Assembly (NCBI GenBank): GCA_910575545.1 | Contig: CAJTFH010000014.1 | Coordinates: forward strand, 16,517 to 80,516 | Direction of reading: 5' to 3' | Length of the DNA: 64,000 nucleotides | Source of the DNA: Bacteroidales bacterium | Lineage (GTDB): Bacteria > Bacteroidota > Bacteroidia > Bacteroidales > Muribaculaceae | Part shown: positions 27,910 to 35,645 of the stretch, piece after piece | How the letters are laid out: every line of letters begins with the position of its first letter | Position numbering within the stretch: the first letter of the stretch is position 1 | Translations under genes and position numbers: made by a program | The notes under the pieces: model-generated | What the model was told of the DNA's origin: nothing | The model's input: the letters and a program-made list of their open reading frames with translations, nothing else | Database searches by the model: none

Positions 27910-27917
27910 CAAAGATA
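27910..27917 (-). promoter_or_regulatory. -7 element for speA
   Basis: TATCTTTG on the minus strand, 63 nt ahead of the speA start. Confidence 0.55.
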
Positions 27918-27949
27918 CGAAATATTAGCGTCATCAAAACCAAAATAGT

Positions 27950-27957
27950 TAACTTTG
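27950..27957 (+). promoter_or_regulatory. -7 element for apbE
   Basis: TAACTTTG on the plus strand, 40 nt ahead of the apbE start. With 27910-27917 it forms a compact divergent promoter pair. Confidence 0.55.
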
Positions 27958-27997
27958 TGCCTTACAGGCCACATCAAACACATCAAACATCATACAC

Positions 27998-29053
27998 ATG
28001 AAGACAAGAATAAGCGCACTCCATACATCGCGCATAGAGGCAACAATCGCAGCCGTCATAATCGCAGCATCCATTTTCACCCCCTCGTGCCGCCGGTCAG
28101 ACCACTGGCGCATCACAGAAGGCTCTGTGTGGCGAACAACCTACCGCATCGTCTACGACTCGCCCATAAACCTCGACGACTCCGTCATCATCGAACTTAA
28201 CCGCATCGAGCAGTCCCTATCCCCCTTCAACCCCGAGTCACTCATATCGCGCATAAACGACAACCGCACCGACTTCACAGACTCACTTATCGACAGCGTT
28301 TTCGCAGTCTCAAGCCATGTCAGCGCCCAATCAAAAGGCCGCTTCGACCCAACCGTATCACCCCTCGTCAACATCTGGGGGTTCGGCACCGACGCTTCAG
28401 CGCGCCGGCGCGCTGAAGCAGACTCCGACACAGCACGGTTCACAGTCGCCCCCCAGCTCATCGACAGCGCAATGCAACTCGTGGGCATCAGCCAATGCCA
28501 CATAACAGACGGTCGCATCATAAAAAAACATCCAGCCACCACTTTCAACTTCAGCGCAGTCACCAAAGGCTTCGCATGTGATATAATCAACTCAATGTTC
28601 CGCCGCAACTCAGTCTGCAATTTCATGGTGGAAATCGGAGGAGAAGTGGTCGCCTCAGGCCATAATCCCGATAACAAACCGTGGCGCATACAAATCGATG
28701 CCCCCGATTTGTCATCCCCGGCCACCCACAACGCACTTCGCATAATACCTTTGGACAACTGCGCTGTAGCCACCTCCGGCAACTACCGCAACTACCACAA
28801 CACCCTGGCCTATGGCCGCGTCGGACACACAATCGACCCTGCAACAGGCCTCCCTTTCAACACCCCCACCCTCTCCGCAACCGTCATAGCCCCCACCGGC
28901 GCTCTTGCCGACGCATGGGCAACAGCCTGCATGGCCTCACACCCAGACTCCGCCATCGCCGCCATCTCCCGCCAACCCCACATCGAATGCCTCCTGGCAA
29001 TCTCCACCCCCGACTCCATCCGGATAGCATCCACCCCACATTTCCCCCGATGA
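27998..29053 (+). CDS. apbE: FAD:protein FMN transferase, lipoprotein
   Basis: A 351-residue ApbE-type flavin transferase, which attaches FMN covalently to threonine in extracytoplasmic redox proteins such as NqrB/NqrC and RnfG. It has a lipoprotein signal with the likely lipidated C31 (FTPSC). Family features are DPTVSPLVNIWGFG, TFNFSAVTKGFACD, VEIGGEVVASG and the C-terminal GHTIDPATGLPF. A perfect 26-bp palindrome lies in the coding sequence at 28394-28419 and encodes a charged stretch around residues 133-141. A strong terminator follows. Confidence 0.92.
   Translation: MKTRISALHTSRIEATIAAVIIAASIFTPSCRRSDHWRITEGSVWRTTYRIVYDSPINLDDSVIIELNRIEQSLSPFNPESLISRINDNRTDFTDSLIDSVFAVSSHVSAQSKGRFDPTVSPLVNIWGFGTDASARRRAEADSDTARFTVAPQLIDSAMQLVGISQCHITDGRIIKKHPATTFNFSAVTKGFACDIINSMFRRNSVCNFMVEIGGEVVASGHNPDNKPWRIQIDAPDLSSPATHNALRIIPLDNCAVATSGNYRNYHNTLAYGRVGHTIDPATGLPFNTPTLSATVIAPTGALADAWATACMASHPDSAIAAISRQPHIECLLAISTPDSIRIASTPHFPR
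28394..28419. repeat. 26-bp perfect palindrome inside apbE
   Basis: GCTTCAGCGCGCC is followed directly by its reverse complement, with no spacer. It encodes ASARRRAEA in frame. Confidence 0.85.
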
Positions 29054-29110
29054 TTAAAAAACCGTTTAAATTTGATTAAAATTCAAACAGTTTCTAAGCA
29101 TAATAACGAA

Positions 29111-29134
29111 TAAGGCTGTCTCACGACAGCCTTA
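29111..29134 (+). terminator. terminator after apbE
   Basis: TAAGGCTGTC (29111-29120), a TCAC loop, GACAGCCTTA (29125-29134), then a T-rich tail. It lies 58 nt after the stop. Confidence 0.8.
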
Positions 29135-29242
29135 TCCTTTTATCTTTAACCTTAAATCTAATACCATGAAAAAACACAGTGCAAATATAGTAATTATACC
29201 TACTAAACATCCCCCACGGTTGTTTGTTCAGGGCAACATACA

Positions 29243-29269
29243 CTTTAACACGCTTTAACATCTGTAACA
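29243..29269 (+). promoter_or_regulatory. tandem direct repeats upstream of the response regulator gene
   Basis: CTTTAACA at 29243-29250 and 29253-29260, then CTGTAACA at 29262-29269. About one helical turn separates the units, as in binding sites of OmpR/PhoB-type regulators. They lie just ahead of a possible promoter, so autoregulation is likely but inferred. Confidence 0.45.
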
Positions 29270-29301
29270 TTTCTATATCTCCCTAATAAATCGTACCTTT
29301 A
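29270..29301 (+). promoter_or_regulatory. possible promoter of the two-component genes
   Basis: TTTC (29270-29273), a 20-nt spacer and TACCTTTA (29294-29301). This is one base off the TAnnTTTG consensus. Confidence 0.4.
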
Positions 29302-29352
29302 TATCCAAAATAAAAATAGTGAAAGATTACCATTAAAACATCACGAACTATT

Positions 29353-30063
29353 ATGAGAATCCGCATTTTAGTCATCGACGACGAAGAATCTTATTGCGAA
29401 ATACTGAAATACAACCTCGAAAAGGAAGGCTATGAAGTCGACACGGCCGACAGCGCCGAGACAGCCCTCGGCTACGACCTGTCGCTCTACCAGCTGATGA
29501 TTGTCGACATCATGATGGAACGCCTCAGCGGATTCGATTTCGCAAAAAGGGTGCGCAACAATCCAGCCACCGAAACAACACCAATAATATTCTGCTCGGC
29601 TCTCAACGGAGAAGACGAAACCGTAATGGGACTTAACATCGGTGCCGATGACTATATCACCAAACCTTTCACCATCGGAGAGGTCATAGCCCGCGTGCGC
29701 GCAGTGCTCCGCCGCACCCACGCCCCACAGCAGGTTGTTTATAATGTGTCGAAAACAACCTATGAGCCCGACATAACCTTTAAGACAATGCGAATCAACC
29801 GCAACGAAAAAGCATGTTATATCAACGGCACAGAAATTCCTCTCAGCAGAAAGGAATTCGACCTGCTCCTATTCTTCCTGACACATCGCGAGCGAATCCA
29901 CTCGCGCGATGAAATCATGAGCCAGGTGTGGGGTAACGTAGAAGTAACCAACCGCGCCATAGACACCAACATCACCCGTCTGCGCAAAAAAATCGCCCCT
30001 TACGGCGAAAACATAGTGACACGCCTCGGGTTCGGCTACGGATTCAAGGCCGACCTAAACTGA
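29353..30063 (+). CDS. rprY: OmpR-family response regulator (RprY-like)
   Basis: A 236-residue regulator. The receiver domain (1-120) has the acidic pair D9/D10, phospho-acceptor D52 in MIVDIMM and K in YITKPF. The C-terminal winged helix (about 135-232) has GTEIPLSRKEFDLLLFFL and VWGNVEVTNRAIDTNITRLRKKI. It resembles RprY of Bacteroides, the partner of RprX; the symbol is by likeness only. The histidine kinase follows 53 nt downstream. Confidence 0.88.
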   Translation: MRIRILVIDDEESYCEILKYNLEKEGYEVDTADSAETALGYDLSLYQLMIVDIMMERLSGFDFAKRVRNNPATETTPIIFCSALNGEDETVMGLNIGADDYITKPFTIGEVIARVRAVLRRTHAPQQVVYNVSKTTYEPDITFKTMRINRNEKACYINGTEIPLSRKEFDLLLFFLTHRERIHSRDEIMSQVWGNVEVTNRAIDTNITRLRKKIAPYGENIVTRLGFGYGFKADLN

Positions 30064-30116
30064 CACACCCCTGGCTATAAACCGTAAACATCTGGACATA
30101 CCAGCTCCACAAAACG

Positions 30117-31622
30117 ATGGTGCTCTCTAAAACAAGAATCAAATACCAATATCGGATGTTCCTCATGGCAAGCTTGTGTATATGGTTTGTCATGGGGTGT
30201 GTCGGATATTTCGAGTATCAGAACAAAAAGCAATATCTCACCACACTAATAACCAACCGGGTGGAATTCGCGGTGGGCAACATATTCATGAACCATGAGA
30301 GAGGGCGCGACATAAAACCCTTCATGGACTTCATGGAATCAGCTTTTGTCAATACCGAGTTTGAAGACCTATGCATATCAATCTACAACGCAAACAACGG
30401 GAGACTACTCTATTCAATCGGAGAACTCCACAACACATTGCCTGAAGAATTCGACGAACTCGAATTCGACACCCTTTACGACGGCTCACGCACCCAGAGG
30501 AAACACTACGTCAAACTCCCCACAGGCGAAAAGATGTTTTTCTGTTCACGACGCATATCAACCGACGGGGAACTCGCCGCAAAAGTATACCTGCCGTTAA
30601 ACTCAAGCGTTGAAAAACACCTGGATGTAGGCCTCCCTTTCTGGATTATCATTTTCGGAGCCGGAATATTCGGAACAATACTCGCCTTCATAATAACAGC
30701 ACATCAGGCAAAAAATGTAGTACTGCTCCACGACTTCGCCCAACGCGCAGCCGAAGACCGCGACTTTATCCCAATGGGCGATTTTCCCGCCGACGAAATC
30801 GGAGACATTTCCCGCCAGATTGTGGCAATCTACAACGCACGTATGCAAGCCAACGTGCGCCGCGAGCGGGAGCACGTAATTGCCCTGAAAGCCACCGAAG
30901 AGAAAAACCGCACCAAAAGGATGCTGACCGATAACATCAGCCACGAGCTGAAAACCCCTATCGGAATCATCCGCGCCTACATCGACATGCTAATCAACCA
31001 GCCCGACATGCCAGAAGCCGACAGGCAGCATTTCCTGCAAAAAGCCCAGCAAAATGTTGAGCGCCTGGTGTCGATGCTCGCCGACCTCTCCACAATGACA
31101 CGCCTTGAAGAATCGAAATCAAACATCCCCATGAAAGAAATCGATTTCCACAACATGGCTACCACATTCGTCGAGGAAACCCTCCTGTCAGGAATAACCA
31201 AAGAAATGCAGCTGATATGCAACATTCCCGATGACTGCGTCATATTCGGAAACGAAGGCCTGCTGAACTCCGTGCTAAATAACCTGGTGAAAAACAGCGT
31301 AGCCTACTCACAGGGCACTGAAATGGGAATCGAATTCATCGGACGCTCACCAAGCTACTACACCTTCTCATTCTACGACAACGGAAACGGCGTTGCCGAA
31401 GAGCACCTCCCGCGACTGTTCGACCGCTTCTACCGCATCGACACAGGCCGTTCTCGGAAAGCCGGAGGCACCGGCCTAGGCCTGCCAATCGTCAAAAGCT
31501 CAATCAACACAATGGGCGGTTCAATCAGCGTGCGCAACCGCCGCAGCGGCGGCCTCGAATTCATATTCACCCTCCCCCGTCCAAAAAAACAGGCGGAAGC
31601 AGAAGCGATAAGTAAGAAATAA
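30117..31622 (+). CDS. rprX: sensor histidine kinase (RprX-like)
   Basis: A 501-residue membrane kinase. The first membrane helix is ~14-32, followed by a periplasmic domain of about 145 residues and a second helix (about 175-198). The HisKA domain has phospho-acceptor H276 in DNISHELKTPIG. The ATPase domain has the N-box VLNNLVKNSVAYS, the G1 box FYDNGNG, the F-box LFDRFYRID and the G2 box GTGLGLPIVK. It pairs with the response regulator just upstream. The stimulus is unknown. No terminator is visible before the opposing gene. Confidence 0.9.
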   Translation: MVLSKTRIKYQYRMFLMASLCIWFVMGCVGYFEYQNKKQYLTTLITNRVEFAVGNIFMNHERGRDIKPFMDFMESAFVNTEFEDLCISIYNANNGRLLYSIGELHNTLPEEFDELEFDTLYDGSRTQRKHYVKLPTGEKMFFCSRRISTDGELAAKVYLPLNSSVEKHLDVGLPFWIIIFGAGIFGTILAFIITAHQAKNVVLLHDFAQRAAEDRDFIPMGDFPADEIGDISRQIVAIYNARMQANVRREREHVIALKATEEKNRTKRMLTDNISHELKTPIGIIRAYIDMLINQPDMPEADRQHFLQKAQQNVERLVSMLADLSTMTRLEESKSNIPMKEIDFHNMATTFVEETLLSGITKEMQLICNIPDDCVIFGNEGLLNSVLNNLVKNSVAYSQGTEMGIEFIGRSPSYYTFSFYDNGNGVAEEHLPRLFDRFYRIDTGRSRKAGGTGLGLPIVKSSINTMGGSISVRNRRSGGLEFIFTLPRPKKQAEAEAISKK

Positions 31623-31689
31623 GCAGTCGTTTAGACTGAGATAATAAGTTGACAAAGTAAACAAAAGAAGCCGTAAGTTGCCATACAAT

Positions 31690-31775
31690 TTGCAATCTAC
31701 GACTTCTTACGTTCTATTTCCTACTACACGACTTCTTATTTCGTACTACACGACTTCTTATTTCGTACTTCTTAC
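31690..31775. repeat. pyrimidine-rich ACTTCTT repeat tract, copy 3, with a 22-bp tandem duplication
   Basis: Two adjacent 22-bp units (31722-31743 and 31744-31765; each begins TACTACACGACTTC) within a longer tract. The tract runs into the 3' end of the DUF389 gene and encodes its last residues and stop. Confidence 0.65.
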
Positions 31776-33134
31776 TTCTATCAACCTTATATCATTCACC
31801 CTCAGGCGGGCTTCAAGATAGCGGACAAATTCCGTCTGCTGGGCCATATTCATCGGACGTCCGTATTGCACCAATGCAATATTAACCGTATCAAGGCCTC
31901 CCGTTGCAATATCACCGAACACAGCCTTGGTGATAGCTATCTCAGACACCTGCGGGAACACCACCTTCAATTCCGGCGCCAGACGCGATGCTATCGAATC
32001 ATGCTCCTGACGGGTGGCAAGAATCTGCCGTAAAGAATCGATAGCCTCCTGTTTCTGCACAAGCGAGTTTTGTGCAATCTCATATATCTGCCTAACAGAA
32101 TGTCCCACCATCTCGACACTATTGTCGAACCTTCCTCCGTCACCCTGCACAATGTTGAGCTTAGCCCCCTGCAAGCCATAAAAAGGCATCTTCGCACCAA
32201 GGGCAAGCTCCAATGAATCCTGCGGCAAAGTTTTCCCAATCAGCGTCACCGTAATGGTCTTAACCCCTTTCTGCACCGTAGCCGAATGGCTCAGAACCTG
32301 TGTCGACTGAAAACGGAACTCGTCATTGACAAACCTCGTCACATTCATTTCAAAACGTTCCTTGGTCAGCATATTATAAGTCAGATATATGCTTGGAAGA
32401 AGTGTAAGCACTGCAACAGTATATACAATCCGCTTCATTTTCTTTGCCCGCTGAGGCACAGCCGACTGTATCTTACTGAATTTCATCAGCTTCACACCAA
32501 TAAAAGTAGCCAGGCAGATATATATCGAATTAATCAGAAACAGATAAAGCGCTCCGAAAAAATAACTCAGCTGCCATGTGGCAAGACCATAACCTACAGT
32601 GCAGAGCGGCGGCATAAGCGCCGTGGCTATCGCAACACCCGGAATCACATTCCCTTTGTTCTTCGACGCTATCGCAAAAATCCCCGCACCACCTCCGAAA
32701 AAGCCGATAAACACATCATAGATCGTAGGCGAAGTGCGGGCCAGAAGCTCACTATGACCCTCGCTGACTGGCGAAAGCAGGAAATAAAGACACGAGGCAA
32801 GCACCGAAAAAGCCGCAGCAACAGTCAGATTGCGCATCGACCTTTTCACAAGCTCGAAATCTTCAACTCCTATACCAAGCCCCAGCCCTATGATTGGCCC
32901 CATAAGAGGCGATATAAGCATCGCTCCTATAATCACAGCCGTTGAATTAGTGTTCAGACCAAGCGACGCAATCAAAATGGCAAACACCAGAATGATGATG
33001 TTAGTGCCTTTAAAAGTGACGCCCTCACGAATTGACTGCTCGGCCTCCTGCTCTGGCACCAGAAATCCCGACAGGGAAAAATAACCCTTCAGACCATCTC
33101 CTAAAACCTGAAAAAACTTATTAGAGTTTCCCAT
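31758..33134 (-). CDS. DUF389 family membrane protein
   Basis: A 458-residue protein. Residues ~45-260 contain the DUF389 domain (TIGR00341-like) with six or more membrane helices and the motifs IIGAMLISPLMGPIIGLGLG and IPGVAIATALMPPLCTVGYG. The C-terminal ~200 residues are soluble and helical (QNSLVQKQEAIDSLRQILATR). The family occurs widely; its function is unestablished, and transport has been suggested. The last few residues (EVRSTK) and the stop come from a repeat tract, so the C-terminus may vary between strains. Confidence 0.85.
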   Translation of the reverse strand: MGNSNKFFQVLGDGLKGYFSLSGFLVPEQEAEQSIREGVTFKGTNIIILVFAILIASLGLNTNSTAVIIGAMLISPLMGPIIGLGLGIGVEDFELVKRSMRNLTVAAAFSVLASCLYFLLSPVSEGHSELLARTSPTIYDVFIGFFGGGAGIFAIASKNKGNVIPGVAIATALMPPLCTVGYGLATWQLSYFFGALYLFLINSIYICLATFIGVKLMKFSKIQSAVPQRAKKMKRIVYTVAVLTLLPSIYLTYNMLTKERFEMNVTRFVNDEFRFQSTQVLSHSATVQKGVKTITVTLIGKTLPQDSLELALGAKMPFYGLQGAKLNIVQGDGGRFDNSVEMVGHSVRQIYEIAQNSLVQKQEAIDSLRQILATRQEHDSIASRLAPELKVVFPQVSEIAITKAVFGDIATGGLDTVNIALVQYGRPMNMAQQTEFVRYLEARLRVNDIRLIEVRSTK

Positions 33135-33150
33135 AAGTAAGTTGTCAAAA

Positions 33151-33288
33151 TTATTTTATATTATCGGAGAGAGATTTCTTGAGGGATTTTAGCCTGAGGA
33201 TGAAGGAGCGTAATTGTCTACACGAATGAAGATAACGGCCAAAAGCGCAGAAAAAGCTCCACCGATAATATAAAGTCTGAAGATTCAT
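33151..33288 (-). CDS. possible 45-codon basic small ORF
   Basis: ATG at 33288 and stop at 33151 on the minus strand, just ahead of the DUF389 gene. The peptide is basic and aromatic (start MNLQTLYYRWSFF, end LKSLKKSLSDNIK). It fills almost exactly a 120-bp element with 13-bp terminal inverted repeats. It may be a chance ORF inside that element; no ribosome-binding evidence can be seen. Confidence 0.25.
   Translation of the reverse strand: MNLQTLYYRWSFFCAFGRYLHSCRQLRSFILRLKSLKKSLSDNIK
33155..33274. repeat. 120-bp element bounded by 13-bp perfect inverted repeats
   Basis: TTTATATTATCGG (33155-33167) and CCGATAATATAAA (33262-33274) bound 94 bp that hold an inner GGAGC/GCTCC pair. It could be a small non-autonomous mobile element or a structured RNA. 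Confidence 0.6.
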
Positions 33289-33333
33289 AATATGCGTAAT
33301 AATTTTGATGACTTATTATACATAAAATTGCTC

Positions 33334-34254
33334 CTATATTCCCTTCTTAGCGGCCTCCAGCCTACTTATAACCTCCCCGGCAAGGTCTTCACAATGCGCG
33401 TCGAGCCATACCACCGAATCATCCTTCTTAAGCCATGTCAGTTGCTTTTTCGCAAAAACGCGAGTGTTTTTCTGCAACCGTGCCACAGCCGTAGCCAAAT
33501 CCCACTCCCCGTCAAGATAGCGGAACATCTCCTTATATCCCACCGTATTAAGTGAATTCAGCCGGCGCTTTCCGATAACCGAGCGGGCCTCGTCAAGCAA
33601 TCCATGTTCAACCATATCCTCAACCCTCACGTTAATCCGTCTGAAAAGCTCCTCCCTTTCATAAGCAATGGCGAATTTCATGACCTTGAACCCGCGCGTT
33701 TTCCTGGCTCCGGTTCGCAGTTCGGAATAAGGGCGCCCGGCCTCCAGGCATATTTCAACAGCATGAACCAGCCTTTTGTGGTTATTCTGGTCTACTTGCC
33801 CATAATAAACCGGATCGAGTTCTTCAAGCCGCTGTCTCACACCCTCAATCCCCTTTTTTTCAAGCAAACCGTAAGCCTCCTTCCTGACCTCTTCCGAAAT
33901 TGTGGGAAGTTCATCAATCCCATTGGTCACAGCATCCACATAAAGCATCGATCCCCCGCAAAGAATCGCATAATCGCTCCGGCTGAACAGCTCCGGCAGC
34001 AACGCCATGACATCGGTCTCAAACCTGGCTGCACTATAATAGTCTTCCAGTTCCAGACACCCGACAAAATGATGCCTTGCCGCAGCAAGTTCGTCGGCAT
34101 CAGGCGCAGCCGTGCCTATCGGCAATGCCTTGAATAGCTGGCGCGAATCGGCCGAGATGATTTCACATCCGAGCCGTCGCGCCAGATCTATGCTCAATTT
34201 GGTTTTGCCACTACCGGTCGGCCCGGTAACGACAATCAGTGTCTTCTCAGCCAT
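33334..34254 (-). CDS. miaA: tRNA dimethylallyltransferase
   Basis: A 306-residue MiaA, which adds a dimethylallyl group to A37 of UNN-decoding tRNAs. It has the P-loop GPTGSGKT (11-18), the SADSRQLFKALPIGTAAP motif, ILCGGSMLYVDAVTNGID and the ARLQKNTRVFAKKQLTWLKK C-terminus. It starts directly after the pepT stop (34255), so pepT and miaA form one transcription unit on the minus strand. Confidence 0.95.
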   Translation of the reverse strand: MAEKTLIVVTGPTGSGKTKLSIDLARRLGCEIISADSRQLFKALPIGTAAPDADELAAARHHFVGCLELEDYYSAARFETDVMALLPELFSRSDYAILCGGSMLYVDAVTNGIDELPTISEEVRKEAYGLLEKKGIEGVRQRLEELDPVYYGQVDQNNHKRLVHAVEICLEAGRPYSELRTGARKTRGFKVMKFAIAYEREELFRRINVRVEDMVEHGLLDEARSVIGKRRLNSLNTVGYKEMFRYLDGEWDLATAVARLQKNTRVFAKKQLTWLKKDDSVVWLDAHCEDLAGEVISRLEAAKKGI

Positions 34255-35478
34255 TCATCTCCCCCGGCCTACAAGACGGACAATCTCAACAATAACACGC
34301 TCAGCCTTTTCCATCGACTGCACCGGCACAAACTCATAACGCCCGTGGAAATTAAGCCCACCTGCGAAGATATTGGGACAAGGAAGACCTTTAAACGAAA
34401 GCTGCGCACCGTCTGTACCCCCACGGATAGGCTGGACTTTCGGTTTCACACCCGCAAGTTTCATAGCCTCTTCGGCAACATCTATGATATGCATCACCGG
34501 CTCTATTTTCTCACGCATATTGAAATACTGGTCTTTGATTTCAATCGTGGCGCAACCGGGAAATTCATGATTGGTCTTGCGGGTCAGATGCTCCAGCTCC
34601 TTCTTTCTACGCTCGAAACGGTCGCGGTCATGGTCACGGATTATATACGTCAGCGTAGTCTCCTCAACACTCCCTTCGATATTGACCAAATGGTAGAAAC
34701 CCTCATAACCTTCGGTATGCTCGGGCGTTTCCCAACGCGGAAGCATCAGGATGAACTGGTTTGCGATACGTATGGAATTGACCATCTTATGCTTGGCATA
34801 ACCAGGATGCACGTTGCGCCCTTTAAATGTAACCTTGGCAACAGCGGCATTGAAATTCTCGAATTCCAGTTCACCGACCTCTCCGCCGTCCATTGTGTAT
34901 CCCCAGTCGGCGCCGAAACGCTCAACATCAAATTTATGCGCTCCCTGCCCGATCTCCTCATCCGGATTAAACGCGATACGGATTTTTCCATGCTCGATTT
35001 CCGGATGAAGCTGAAGATACTCAACTGCTGTGATGATTTCTGCAACCCCGGCCTTATCGTCAGCACCAAGCAGCGTAGTGCCGTCGGTAACAATCAAGTC
35101 ATCACCTATATAATTTAGCATCTCGGGGAACTCTGTAGGACGCAACACAATCCCATCCTTCTCGTTCAACACAATATCCCCGCCCTCATAATTCTTCACT
35201 ATGCGGGGATTGACATTCCGCCCAGACATATCGGGCGATGTGTCGAGATGGGCAATGAAACCGACAGTAGGCACATCACGGTCGATATTGGCCGGCAATG
35301 TCGCCATCAGGTAGCCGTTTTCATCAAGAGTTATATCCTCAAGTCCCATTTCATGCAGTTCCTTTTCAAGAGCCTGCGCAAACACCATCTGACCGGGTGT
35401 AGACGGTGTCATATTCGTAAGTTCATCACTCTGAGTGTCAAACTTAACATATTTCAGAAATCTTTCAGTCAAATTCAT
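34255..35478 (-). CDS. pepT: peptidase T (tripeptide aminopeptidase)
   Basis: A 407-residue M20-family zinc aminopeptidase for tripeptides. Zinc-site regions are [26 protein letters not shown] and [19 protein letters not shown]; the late [22 protein letters not shown] contains the last ligand area. Full length for the family. Two -7 matches on the minus strand lie upstream, at 35526-35533 and 35546-35553. Confidence 0.95.
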   Translation of the reverse strand: MNLTERFLKYVKFDTQSDELTNMTPSTPGQMVFAQALEKELHEMGLEDITLDENGYLMATLPANIDRDVPTVGFIAHLDTSPDMSGRNVNPRIVKNYEGGDIVLNEKDGIVLRPTEFPEMLNYIGDDLIVTDGTTLLGADDKAGVAEIITAVEYLQLHPEIEHGKIRIAFNPDEEIGQGAHKFDVERFGADWGYTMDGGEVGELEFENFNAAVAKVTFKGRNVHPGYAKHKMVNSIRIANQFILMLPRWETPEHTEGYEGFYHLVNIEGSVEETTLTYIIRDHDRDRFERRKKELEHLTRKTNHEFPGCATIEIKDQYFNMREKIEPVMHIIDVAEEAMKLAGVKPKVQPIRGGTDGAQLSFKGLPCPNIFAGGLNFHGRYEFVPVQSMEKAERVIVEIVRLVGRGR

Positions 35479-35525
35479 CTTGCGTCAGTTTTTCGTGGTC
35501 AATATTTTTTTGTGAAATTTTTCTA

Positions 35526-35553
35526 CAAAGTTAACGTTTCTCCCGCAAAATTA
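35526..35553 (-). promoter_or_regulatory. -7 elements for pepT-miaA
   Basis: TAACTTTG (35526-35533) and TAATTTTG (35546-35553) on the minus strand, both matching TAnnTTTG. The first is 48 nt ahead of the pepT start. Confidence 0.5.
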
Positions 35554-35645
35554 CAGAAAGTCACTCCCACTTTCCTATCCTTAAAATCCGGAAAAAGCAA
35601 TATTATCCCCCGCACATCGTTTTCCCTATAGGAAAAACGCTTTTT

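Noticed and set aside
29165..29257. 30-codon ORF in the leader of the response regulator gene
   Set aside because: Lies upstream of the likely promoter elements, has no recognisable features and is short enough to be chance.
32286..32945. 219-codon plus-strand ORF opposite the DUF389 gene
   Set aside because: Antisense shadow; translation is low-complexity basic text.
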